NCBI GenBank assembly: GCA_964465945.1
Contig: CAYXMM010000003.1
Coordinates: forward strand, 186,001-250,000
DNA length: 64,000 nt
Origin: JAJRPT01 sp964465945
Lineage (GTDB): Bacteria > Bacteroidota > Ignavibacteria > Kapaibacteriales > UBA2268
Direction: 5' to 3'
Made by a program: the position numbers and the translations under genes. A model generated the notes under the pieces. That model did not search any database, was not told the origin of the DNA, and saw nothing but the letters and a program-made list of their open reading frames with translations. Shown here piece by piece: positions 1-8,467 of the stretch (the stretch's first letter is position 1; every line of letters starts with the position of its first letter).

Positions 1-1685
1 GTGGCGAAGCAATACAAGTTACAGATGTAAAAGATGGTGTTGCGAATTTCAAATTATCTCCCGATGAGAAATTTCTTTCCTATACTGCGGATGTGGAAAT
101 TGGCAAAAGTTTAAAAGAATTATACGGCGAGGATAATCATAATCTTGATAAAATTGATGCTATGGTTTATGACAATTTAATGTTGCGTCATTGGGATCAT
201 TATGAAGATAATAAATGGAGTCATATTTTTATTATGGATTTGCAAACTAAGGAATCTACTGATATTATGCCTAATGAACCTTATGACTCTCCGATGTCTC
301 CTTTTGGTGGTCGAGAGCAATATAACTGGTCGCCTGATAGCAAGAGCATTGCTTATACTTGTAAAAAGGTTAAAGATTATGCTCAATCAACAAATTCAGA
401 AGTTTATATTTATGATATAAATAGCAAAACGACAAAAAATATAACTGAGGGATTAGTTGGTTATGATAATGACCCTATTTATAGCCCAGACGGAAAATAT
501 ATTACATTTCAATCAATGGCTCGGGCGAGTTATGAGTCCGATAAAAATAGAATAATGCTTTATGATATTGCAACAAAGAAAATCCGTGAAGTTTCTGATA
601 AGTTAGACCAACCAGCAAGTAAGGTTCAATGGAGAAATAGCAATGAATTAGTATTTATGGCGCCAGATGGCAAAGGAACAAATCAAATTTATTTAATCCA
701 ATTGAATGGAGTGTATCGGCTTTTAACTTCTGGCGTTGAAGATAATGGATTAAGAGGGTTAGACATAACAACTGACGGAAAAACATTAATTTACTCTAAA
801 GAAAATTACACGACTGCTCCAGAAATTTATCTTTTAGATATTGATAAAAAAATGGAAACGAAACTTTCAAGTTTCAATGATGAGTATGCAAAAGATATTG
901 ATAAATGTACTTATGAATCAGTTTGGGTTGATGCAAGCGATGGCAAGAAAATCTTAACATGGATTACTTACCCTCCAAATTTCGATAAAAATAAGAAATA
1001 TCCATTACTTGTTTATTGTCAAGGTGGTCCGCAACAAATGATTTCACAATATTTCTCTTATGGTTGGAGCGTTTGGAGATTTGCAAGTGAAGGATTTATT
1101 GTTGTAGCTCCTAATAGAAGGGGTTGTCCTGGTTTCGGTCAAGATTGGACAGATGCTATTAATAAGGATTGGGGAGGTATGCCTGCTGATGATATTATGC
1201 AAGCAGCGAAATTTATGGCTGAGAAACCTTATGTTGATAAAGAAAAAATCAGTGCAGTTGGGGCTTCTGCTGGTGGATATATGGCATTCTGGCTAGCTGG
1301 AAATCAAAGTGAGTTTTTTAATGGGTTTATTTCTCATTGTGGAGTTTTTGATGCAGTTTCTATGTATGGCGCAACTGAAGAAATTTTCTTTCCAAACCAC
1401 GATTGGGGTGGGGCATACTGGAATAATAAAGATTTTTATGAAAAACATTCACCACATAATTATGTAAAAAATTGGAAAAAACCTATTTTAATTATTACTG
1501 GTGAAAAAGACTATAGAGTTCCATACACTCAATCGTTAGAAGCATTTACTGCTGCTAGGGCTCAAGGAATCCCAGCGAGATTATTAATTTATCCGAGTGA
1601 AAATCACTGGGTTTTACAACCGCAAAATCAAGTCCTATGGTATGAGGAATTTTTCAGATTTTTAAAAGAATATAAGTTGAATTGA
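1..1685 (+). CDS. S9 family prolyl oligopeptidase-type serine peptidase (5' end cut by window)
   Basis: The reading frame is open from base 3 with no stop, so the gene starts upstream of the window; the GTG at 93 is only an internal codon. The N-terminal part holds WD40/TolB-like beta-propeller repeats (recurring SPDGKYITF-type motifs). The C-terminal third is an alpha/beta hydrolase of the dipeptidyl peptidase IV/acylaminoacyl peptidase group: nucleophile Ser in GASAGGY (near base 1264), Asp in GEKDYRVP (near 1509) and His in SENHW (near 1605). In this family the propeller gates access of short peptides to the active site. The product probably degrades oligopeptides in the periplasm; the signal peptide is out of view. 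The gene ends at a strong bidirectional terminator. Confidence 0.92.
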   Translation, partial: GEAIQVTDVKDGVANFKLSPDEKFLSYTADVEIGKSLKELYGEDNHNLDKIDAMVYDNLMLRHWDHYEDNKWSHIFIMDLQTKESTDIMPNEPYDSPMSPFGGREQYNWSPDSKSIAYTCKKVKDYAQSTNSEVYIYDINSKTTKNITEGLVGYDNDPIYSPDGKYITFQSMARASYESDKNRIMLYDIATKKIREVSDKLDQPASKVQWRNSNELVFMAPDGKGTNQIYLIQLNGVYRLLTSGVEDNGLRGLDITTDGKTLIYSKENYTTAPEIYLLDIDKKMETKLSSFNDEYAKDIDKCTYESVWVDASDGKKILTWITYPPNFDKNKKYPLLVYCQGGPQQMISQYFSYGWSVWRFASEGFIVVAPNRRGCPGFGQDWTDAINKDWGGMPADDIMQAAKFMAEKPYVDKEKISAVGASAGGYMAFWLAGNQSEFFNGFISHCGVFDAVSMYGATEEIFFPNHDWGGAYWNNKDFYEKHSPHNYVKNWKKPILIITGEKDYRVPYTQSLEAFTAARAQGIPARLLIYPSENHWVLQPQNQVLWYEEFFRFLKEYKLN

Positions 1686-1703
1686 GAAATATTTTGATTT
1701 TAA

Positions 1704-1736
1704 AAAAGCACATAAGAAGTAAACTTATGTGCTTTT
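1704..1736. terminator. Bidirectional Rho-independent terminator
   Basis: A perfect 13-bp stem (1704-1716 with 1724-1736, sequence AAAAGCACATAAG) encloses a 7-nt loop. The stem is A-rich on one side and T-rich on the other, so it can act in both directions. It sits between the convergent S9 peptidase gene and the META-domain lipoprotein gene. Confidence 0.9.
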
Positions 1737-1757
1737 ATTATTAAAGTTAATCTATAG

Positions 1758-3440
1758 TTATTTCCTAAAGAAAAATATATAATTCAATTCTTCAGGGTCA
1801 TTAGATTCAAAATATAAATGAATTAAACGCCCATCACTACTCGTGAAATAATTTGTTGCTTTATTCAAAAATGTTGTGAATTTGTATTTAAAATCAGGAT
1901 CAATTTCATTTTGACATGCGTTTTCTGTTAAAAGTGAAATGTCTAAATCTATATCGCCTGCACTACTTTTAATATTAAAAGTGCCTGAAATATTATTACA
2001 TTCGCAATTCCCCGATATTGACTTATTTTGGTTAAAAATTATTTTTTGCTCACTAAAAGACCCTTTGAAATTAACAGAATACTCATCATAGTAATGTCCA
2101 TATCCTTCTAAAATGTATTCAGTGTCTAATTTCAAATCAAATTGATTCGTTTTTACTTTATTAACAGGTTGAAAAAGCATAGCTAAGGATTTATCTTGGC
2201 TATATAAAATAAGCTGGTTTGTTGGTTTTTGTATTTTATAATTAAAATACTTTGAGTTTGCAAGCATTACATAGTAAGCATCATTAAACCCACAATCTGT
2301 TTTCATCACCATTTTATTAATATTTAATGATTTATTATCATAATTAATAGTGTATGCTGATTCAAAGTTTTCACAATCTGCAATACCAGAAATTTTATCT
2401 GAATTAAATTGTAGAGTAAATTGCTTAGATGCTATTTCTATCTTATCGCCATTCTTATCATTGTAGCTTCCATTTGAGAAACTAACTCCACCATCAGTAG
2501 ACCATGCTACAAACTTCCATTTTGTGCCATCTAACTTATAGATTTCTTCAGGTACATAAAAATTATAATGAAAAGTATAAATATCACCATTGTTTAGCTT
2601 TGATGTAATTATTAATTTTTCTGGGTTTGAATAGTCTATTTTTATTGCATAGTTGGCTAAAATACTAATATATAAATCTGACAAAGGGCATGCAACCTCT
2701 GTGTTTGTAAAATTATTAATTGACAAACTATCGCCTTTGATAGTATATTGAGCCATATAATCATTACAATTTGACTTTCCTTCAAGATGTGAATCTTTAT
2801 TAAATTTAATAGTAAATGGTTCAAGATCAACTAATGTCCAGTTAGTTTCAGCAGATCTATATAAGTTTGGATTAATAATACTTCCATCTGGTTTAATAAT
2901 TTTTGTTAATTCCCAATTTTTTCCATATAAATCTTCTAAGTTTAAAACACTTTGTTTGATAATTTTTGTTTCTAAAAATTTTACATTTTCATTATATTTA
3001 TCAATTTCAACAAAAACAACAGGATAACCTATATCATCAGTTCCAATTCCAGGTATATACAACTCTGAGCTTACTTCAATAACTCCTTCTACCATGTTTA
3101 CAGCTGTAATTCTTAATTTGTTTGAACCTGATGGTTGAGAAGTGAATACAATACCTAATAACATTTTATCATTAAAGTCTGTTGTTGGAAAATCAGGTTT
3201 TGGTATCACATTGTTTGTCATTTTACTTAAGAAATCCTCTAGTTCATCTTGGCTTTTGATTACTATAGTCTGTCGTTGATTAAAGTTGTTACTATAAATG
3301 TGATTTGAATTAAAGATTTCAACAAAATCTAATGACTTATTCTTGTCCAATGTTTTTTTATTGTCTTCTAAATCAAAAGGATCTTTGCAAGAACTAAATA
3401 AAGTAATTGCTATTGTTAGTAATATTAATATTTTTTTCAT
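1758..3440 (-). CDS. Lipoprotein with three META/HslJ-like repeats
   Basis: A 560-residue predicted lipoprotein: basic start, hydrophobic core and lipobox FSSC within the first ~20 residues. I chose the ATG at 3440 because AGGAG lies 7 nt upstream and it gives a clean signal peptide; a longer frame is open to 3479. After an N-terminal domain of unknown type come three META-like units (as in HslJ). Each has a GxxW-type opening and a CN/CE...Y.I...L.I...C core: GKNWELTK...SNCNDY...VACP, GTKWKFVAW...ADCENF...TDCG, and a more diverged unit with CECNNISG...NACQ. META domains occur in secreted proteins linked to stress or antibiotic tolerance, but their biochemical role is unclear. It is the last gene of an apparent operon with an ECF sigma factor and its anti-sigma-like partner, 35 bp downstream of the latter. 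Confidence 0.82.
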   Translation of the reverse strand: MKKILILLTIAITLFSSCKDPFDLEDNKKTLDKNKSLDFVEIFNSNHIYSNNFNQRQTIVIKSQDELEDFLSKMTNNVIPKPDFPTTDFNDKMLLGIVFTSQPSGSNKLRITAVNMVEGVIEVSSELYIPGIGTDDIGYPVVFVEIDKYNENVKFLETKIIKQSVLNLEDLYGKNWELTKIIKPDGSIINPNLYRSAETNWTLVDLEPFTIKFNKDSHLEGKSNCNDYMAQYTIKGDSLSINNFTNTEVACPLSDLYISILANYAIKIDYSNPEKLIITSKLNNGDIYTFHYNFYVPEEIYKLDGTKWKFVAWSTDGGVSFSNGSYNDKNGDKIEIASKQFTLQFNSDKISGIADCENFESAYTINYDNKSLNINKMVMKTDCGFNDAYYVMLANSKYFNYKIQKPTNQLILYSQDKSLAMLFQPVNKVKTNQFDLKLDTEYILEGYGHYYDEYSVNFKGSFSEQKIIFNQNKSISGNCECNNISGTFNIKSSAGDIDLDISLLTENACQNEIDPDFKYKFTTFLNKATNYFTSSDGRLIHLYFESNDPEELNYIFFFRK

Positions 3441-3475
3441 AAATACTCCTAAAATTATTTTTAAATTATTTCCAA

Positions 3476-4624
3476 TCAAAAGTCATATCTAATACCATAG
3501 TTTAGCGTAATTTTATGCGCATTAAAATTATCATACTTATTGCTAAAAAATAGATTAGAATATTCAAAATTCGTGTTTAAATAAAATCCGTTATATAACT
3601 CATACTGAGCGCCTAAAGCTGTTCGTAAAACAAATCCACCTTTATTCAACCCACTTTCTATTTTAGAATAGTTTGTTAGTCCATCAATCACAAAATTCTT
3701 CAAAAAGTTATATTTTAGTGCAATAGAATAAGTTGTGAAATTTGGTGTTTGTTCGTATAATTTTAAATTATCTTCATATTTTTGAAAAAAATTCTCCTGT
3801 CTAAATTCAAATCCTAAATCAATATTATCTGATAAAGCATAATATATTGCAATATTATTATTGTTGAAAATTTGCAATGAAGAAGGACTTATAGATTCTA
3901 ATGGAATATTGCGGTTGACAGAACTGCTCCATTCAAAATAGAATTTATTTTCTGAGTCTGGATTAATAGTTTGTTGATATGCTAATGTTTCAGCAGACAT
4001 TTTGAATGGCTTTTGAAAAAAATCTTTAATTTGAAACAGTTCAGAAACATAGAGTTGTTCCTGATTAACGTTAGTTTCTTCAATAATGTTATCGGAAACA
4101 AAATTCTGTGGAATTATTCCATTTTGCTTTTGAAAAGTTTTATTTGAAACAAAATTTCTTTTAGAGAAAATTCCCGTATTATCATTCTTATTTGATATTT
4201 TATTGATATGCTCTTCTTTTTTTAAAGGTAAGTCTATACTTGTTAAAAATCTATTTGTTAAAGAGGTGGCATTAGAATCAGTATTCCTATTTTCATTTTC
4301 TAAAATGTTTGAAAGATAAAAAGAACCAAATAATACTAAAATAGTTAATAATGAACTCGCTATTCCTACGAATGTTTTTGAAGTGATAAATGATTGTGAT
4401 GGGTTTTCTAAAGATAATCCTATTGTATTAAAAATAGATGCTTTACTACCTTTTGGTACTAAAAATAAATCTCTATTTTCTTTCAAAATATTATTCAATG
4501 AATTAGCATTTTTAAATTCTTCTCTTAATTCTTTATTAGTTGACAACTGATTGAAAATCTCTATTTCATCTGATTCTTTCAGATTACCATCAATAAGGTT
4601 ATATATATCAATTATATTTTTCAT
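3476..4624 (-). CDS. Anti-sigma-like membrane protein with C-terminal beta-barrel-like domain
   Basis: A 382-residue protein following the ECF sigma gene by 4 nt. Residues 1-80 are short, charged and helical, ending well before a single hydrophobic segment at about 84-107, as in zinc-free anti-sigma factors. A low-complexity N/K/S-rich linker (about 110-215) leads to a C-terminal region (about 226-382) with alternating strand-like stretches (KFYFEWSSS, NIAIYYAL, IDLGFEFRQ, YSIALKYNFL, GFVLRTALGAQYEL, ITLNYGIRYDF). That region ends in Phe, as outer membrane barrels do. The barrel assignment is inferred from pattern only. The layout predicts a cytoplasmic sigma-binding part and a periplasmic or outer membrane sensor. 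The same layout recurs at 39632-40945. Confidence 0.72.
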   Translation of the reverse strand: MKNIIDIYNLIDGNLKESDEIEIFNQLSTNKELREEFKNANSLNNILKENRDLFLVPKGSKASIFNTIGLSLENPSQSFITSKTFVGIASSLLTILVLFGSFYLSNILENENRNTDSNATSLTNRFLTSIDLPLKKEEHINKISNKNDNTGIFSKRNFVSNKTFQKQNGIIPQNFVSDNIIEETNVNQEQLYVSELFQIKDFFQKPFKMSAETLAYQQTINPDSENKFYFEWSSSVNRNIPLESISPSSLQIFNNNNIAIYYALSDNIDLGFEFRQENFFQKYEDNLKLYEQTPNFTTYSIALKYNFLKNFVIDGLTNYSKIESGLNKGGFVLRTALGAQYELYNGFYLNTNFEYSNLFFSNKYDNFNAHKITLNYGIRYDF

Positions 4625-4628
4625 AATA

Positions 4629-5195
4629 TTACTTCAAATTTTTTTCTAAATCGTTAATATATGGTTTTAAGATTTGCATTATTTTTTGTTTTGCTCTCGT
4701 GTTTCTTAACTTAGCATTTGCAAAAGAAATGTTTTCTAGATCTGCAATCTCTCTAAATGAAAGACCATTTAGTTCTCGTAATATAAAAACATTTCGATAC
4801 TTTTCATCAAGAAATTCCACAGAATTTAACACCAAATCTAATAGTTCTTTATTTCCAATAATATCTACTTCATCTTCACCAATTTCGATTTCATCTAATT
4901 GTAATTCTTGTTTTCCGTTTCTTTTGTAATTAAAAAATAAATTTCTTGAAATTGTTGTTATCATTCCTGGAATATTTACTTCTTCCTTATCTAATATTTG
5001 GTTATATAATCTAATAAAAGTTTCTTGAAAGAGCTCTTGAGCAAGAGATTCATTCTTAACCAAATTCCTTATAAAACCAATAGCAAAATTACTATATCTA
5101 TCAAAAATTTGCTCAAAAGCCAAGTTTCGTTTGTTATTACTTTTAACAAGTTCTTGTAATTCTTTATCTGAATATTTGCTCAGTGATTTAAACAT
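4629..5195 (-). CDS. ECF sigma-70 factor (RpoE-like)
   Basis: A 188-residue sigma factor with only regions 2 and 4. Region 2 shows the IFDRYSNFAIGFI...ESLAQELFQETFIRLY pattern (residues ~28-68). Region 4 shows LDEKYRNVFILRELNGLSFREIADLENISFANAK, a sigma-4 helix-turn-helix (residues ~133-175). ECF sigmas direct RNA polymerase to envelope or stress promoters and are held inactive by a cognate anti-sigma factor. The next gene, 4 nt downstream, encodes a suitable membrane partner. There is no clear Shine-Dalgarno sequence; the leader is A-rich. Two short palindromes lie upstream at 5234-5262. Confidence 0.93.
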   Translation of the reverse strand: MFKSLSKYSDKELQELVKSNNKRNLAFEQIFDRYSNFAIGFIRNLVKNESLAQELFQETFIRLYNQILDKEEVNIPGMITTISRNLFFNYKRNGKQELQLDEIEIGEDEVDIIGNKELLDLVLNSVEFLDEKYRNVFILRELNGLSFREIADLENISFANAKLRNTRAKQKIMQILKPYINDLEKNLK

Positions 5196-5233
5196 TTATT
5201 TTTAAAATATTCTCTATTTTAATGTAATAACAC

Positions 5234-5262
5234 TTCAAATTGAAAAAGGCAACAAAATGTTG
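5234..5262. promoter_or_regulatory. Two short palindromes upstream of ECF sigma gene
   Basis: TTCAAATTGAA (5234-5244, 5-bp arms) and CAACAAAATGTTG (5250-5262, 5-bp arms) lie side by side 39-67 bp upstream of the ECF sigma start. They could be operators or part of the promoter. No function can be shown from sequence, and chance palindromes are common in AT-rich DNA. Confidence 0.25.
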
Positions 5263-5367
5263 AAAAAATGTTAATATAGGAATAAGAAGTGAGGATTAGT
5301 GACTTGATAGATAAAAGTAATTTACGTGCTTTTAAATTTTCTTAATCGTTTCTCAATTTATTTATGG

Positions 5368-6702
5368 CTATGAGATTCCTTCTAACAATCCATTTATTTG
5401 TTTAACTAATTTATTTTTAGTTTTTTCAAATATTCTTTCTAAATTAGTGCTTTTTAAATCGAAATTCGAGCATTTAATGTCGAGTTGATAAGGATAAATA
5501 GTAATTGTCTGGTTTGGAAATTCATCAATAATGTTTAATGAATTTATTTTGTTTTCGTTTTCTTCGGTTTTTGGATAAAATAATATTATATTTTCACATT
5601 TATATCTTATAGCATAAGCTACCATTTGATATAAATCGCTCTGGCTTACTGGCTTTTTATCGTCAAAATTTAAAATTTTATATTTCGTATCTGCTATGTA
5701 TTCTTTACTATTATAAGTAATTTTTAAATCTGGTTTTAATTTATATGATTTATCTTCGGTTAAGAAAATGCCACTACTTTGTGATTTTACTCCTAATTTT
5801 AATTCTTTCTGAATAAAGCCATAAATAAATTCTTCAAATAATTTTTCCATTGGAATTAAAAAAGCGAAAACTTCGAGTTTATTTCTATAATTTACTGATA
5901 TTGAATTAGTTAAGAATAATTTGCAATATTCCAATATAGTTACAAAATCACTTTGAAAGTGGTTTAACCGCACTTTTGAGCAATCTTCTATTGTAAATCG
6001 CTCATCGGATACGTCGGATAAGATGAAAATTATATCTTGCAAAAGGTGTTTTGTTTCATCGTTTTGGCTGAAGTTCATTAGTAAATTTGCTACGTATTTT
6101 ATTATGCGGTTAAATTCATTGTCGAGTTCAAAGGAATCGTAACGGCAATAGACTTTACCCCACTTTGCTCTGGCAAGATGTTGATTTATATAATCATTAA
6201 ACATAAATTGCCCTTTGACGTAACTTGTTTCACTTTCTACTTCGACATAGTTTTGGAATAGATTATTATTTAAGGTTTCTTTTGTGTAACTCGCAAATAA
6301 CCAAATAATTATTTCCAAAAAACTATTTTCAATGCTCGCTAAACTTGAAATGCTTTTTGGGAATTTTATTTTTGTTGTGTAAGATAGCCACCAAATTATG
6401 TTTAAGTTGATTTTTTTTATATCATCGTCATTATTAAAAATTTTTGGTAAAAGATTTATTGTTTTATCTTGAAACTGGATAACTCCTACATAGTTTTTTT
6501 GCTTTACTTTGTTGTCTCGAAAAAATTGTAAAAATTGTTGAGTAGAGTTATCGGGGTCGTCATTTGAATATTGTGAGTCATTCTTGTCCCGTCTCTTCCA
6601 AATTTCATCTAAATAAATTTCGAGTTTATCAAGACAATCTTTGTCAAACTTTTCTTCAGTTTTTTGATATTCATAGAGATTTATTGGTTCTGTTTCTTTC
6701 AT
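5368..6702 (-). CDS. mcrC: McrC-type nuclease subunit of a McrBC-like restriction system
   Basis: A 444-residue protein matching the McrC/LlaJI family. It has the family hallmark MEKLFEEFIYGFI, followed by a PD-(D/E)xK-type nuclease core (KLKPDLKITY...EYIADTKYKIL; Asp and DTK are the expected metal and catalytic residues). In McrBC, McrC binds the McrB AAA+ ring and cuts DNA carrying modified cytosine. The gene follows mcrB with 18 bp between the mcrB stop and this ATG. There is no Shine-Dalgarno; instead a run of 13 A residues (coding strand) ends in the A of the start codon. Modification specificity cannot be read from sequence. Confidence 0.88.
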   Translation of the reverse strand: MKETEPINLYEYQKTEEKFDKDCLDKLEIYLDEIWKRRDKNDSQYSNDDPDNSTQQFLQFFRDNKVKQKNYVGVIQFQDKTINLLPKIFNNDDDIKKINLNIIWWLSYTTKIKFPKSISSLASIENSFLEIIIWLFASYTKETLNNNLFQNYVEVESETSYVKGQFMFNDYINQHLARAKWGKVYCRYDSFELDNEFNRIIKYVANLLMNFSQNDETKHLLQDIIFILSDVSDERFTIEDCSKVRLNHFQSDFVTILEYCKLFLTNSISVNYRNKLEVFAFLIPMEKLFEEFIYGFIQKELKLGVKSQSSGIFLTEDKSYKLKPDLKITYNSKEYIADTKYKILNFDDKKPVSQSDLYQMVAYAIRYKCENIILFYPKTEENENKINSLNIIDEFPNQTITIYPYQLDIKCSNFDLKSTNLERIFEKTKNKLVKQINGLLEGIS

Positions 6703-6714
6703 TTTTTTTTTTTT
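6702..6714 (-). repeat. 13-nt homopolymeric tract abutting the mcrC start codon
   Basis: Thirteen T on the + strand (A on the coding strand) occupy most of the 18-bp mcrB-mcrC junction and run directly into the mcrC ATG. It is the longest homopolymer I noticed in the window. Its length would set the distance between any upstream ribosome signal and the start codon. Confidence 0.85.
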
Positions 6715-6720
6715 CGAAAA

Positions 6721-8337
6721 TTATTCTGTCTCTGCGTTGATTGTAGGTTCGGTTTCAGATTCTCCCACTGCTTCTGATTTCTTATCATCGTCATTTCCAG
6801 AATTAGTTGTTTTCTTTTTAATTTGAATAGGGTATGAATTTCCTATTATTTCAAAATCCATTTCTTTTAAACTATCTCTAACTAATGTTTCTACATCTTC
6901 AACATTATTCATAAAGTATTCCATTAAAAGTGGGATTACTTTGTTGTTCATTGCTTCTATGAAATCGTCTTCATTTTCTAATTCCATAAAATAAGAGTGT
7001 CCAATTTGTAAATCATTTCCCCTTCCTTTTTTAAGTTCTTCAACAATTTTTTCATTAAGTTTTTTTAGATAAACAGAATATGAAGAATTTTTATATGTTA
7101 CATCTGGGTGGTATAGCGGGTACATTGGAATAAAAGTAAATCTGCGACGTAGGGCAACGTCGAGCAAAGCAATTGATTTATCGGCAGTGTTCATTGTTCC
7201 TATTATAAATAAATTATCAGGAATATCGAATGAGTCTCCACTCGGAAGGGTTACTTTCCATTTAACTTTACTTTCATCGTCATTCCACCTTTTATCTTTT
7301 TCAATAAGAGTGATTAGTTCGCCAAAAACACGAGATATATTTGCCCTATTAATTTCATCAATGATTAAGACATAGGAATTTTCCCGATTATCTTTTGCCT
7401 TATCTGCAATCTTTTTAAAAATGCCATCATGTTTTGTAAATTGTAATCCGTTTTTATTTTTTTCATCAATTTTTGGTCTTATTCCTTGTATGAAATCTTC
7501 ATAAGAGAAATTTTGGTGGAAGGTAATGAATTCCAATCTTTTTCCATTTTCTTTATTAAATTCTTCAACTGCTTTATTATAAGGAATGCTATCATCACAA
7601 GTTAAAATCTGAGCTGCTAAACGAACTGTATGATAAGTTTTCCCAGTGCCGGGTGGTCCATAAAGTATTTGGTTAAGGTGGTATTTATTTTCGCAAGGTT
7701 TATTCGGATGTTCTTCTGTTGAACTCTTTCCATCTTCAAATTCTTCCCAAATCTTTGTCCCAGCAATTTCTTCAATTTTTTTTTTCATGTCCTTAAAGTC
7801 ATTAGCTGAAATCAAAATTCCCTTGGTAAGTTTCTGCGAATTTACTTCTTTTAATATAATAGGTTCCCAAATATTTTTATAAAACTCATCAAAAAATGTT
7901 TGTAATTTAGTAGCAATGTTAGAAAGATTAATTGCAATAGGATCAAATTCTATAATATATACTGAGGGAAGGGTAGGTGTAACTAATCCTTTTATTTTGT
8001 ATGTTTGATTTAATTGAGTTAATATTGAAGAGTAACAAGCAAATTCACTTGAACCTACTCCTATGTTTCTTAAATCAAAATTTAACTTTATAATTAAATT
8101 ATTCTTCGCATTTATTGTAAAGTTTAAATTGATTACTTTGGTTCCACCACGATCACCATTTCTTGTTGATACTAAACCCAAATTAATATTGTTATTACCG
8201 CCTACAAAATAATACCCATTCGAAATAGTCCTTTTTCCAGAATTCGCTTTCTTCAACTGAAATGTAAAGTCATTATTCGCTTGATGTAAAGCAAGCAACT
8301 TGCAAAATAAAATTTTATGCAGTCCAAGTATTGTCAT
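6721..8337 (-). CDS. mcrB: McrB-type AAA+ GTPase of a McrBC-like restriction system
   Basis: A 538-residue protein. The C-terminal AAA+ module carries Walker A GPPGTGKT (residues 227-234), Walker B with sensor context YVLIIDEINRANISRVFGEL (~322-341) and the McrB-family MNTADKSIALLDVALRRRF motif (~382-400). McrB forms rings that translocate on DNA powered by GTP and recruit McrC for cleavage. Residues 1-200 are the target-recognition part; I do not recognise them as the E. coli McrB N-terminal domain, so the DNA modification sensed is unknown. The C-terminal ~30 residues are acidic, T/E-rich and probably disordered. The gene lies 130 bp downstream of lptB, far enough for its own promoter. Confidence 0.88.
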   Translation of the reverse strand: MTILGLHKILFCKLLALHQANNDFTFQLKKANSGKRTISNGYYFVGGNNNINLGLVSTRNGDRGGTKVINLNFTINAKNNLIIKLNFDLRNIGVGSSEFACYSSILTQLNQTYKIKGLVTPTLPSVYIIEFDPIAINLSNIATKLQTFFDEFYKNIWEPIILKEVNSQKLTKGILISANDFKDMKKKIEEIAGTKIWEEFEDGKSSTEEHPNKPCENKYHLNQILYGPPGTGKTYHTVRLAAQILTCDDSIPYNKAVEEFNKENGKRLEFITFHQNFSYEDFIQGIRPKIDEKNKNGLQFTKHDGIFKKIADKAKDNRENSYVLIIDEINRANISRVFGELITLIEKDKRWNDDESKVKWKVTLPSGDSFDIPDNLFIIGTMNTADKSIALLDVALRRRFTFIPMYPLYHPDVTYKNSSYSVYLKKLNEKIVEELKKGRGNDLQIGHSYFMELENEDDFIEAMNNKVIPLLMEYFMNNVEDVETLVRDSLKEMDFEIIGNSYPIQIKKKTTNSGNDDDKKSEAVGESETEPTINAETE

Positions 8338-8467
8338 AGTTTTACCGAATATGTTATAAAAATATATGCAAGTTAATACAAAAATCTTATTAATGCAATA
8401 CTAAAAAATGTCGTATTATTTTATATGGAGACAAAATTAATCTAAAATTATTAATATTTCAATAATT

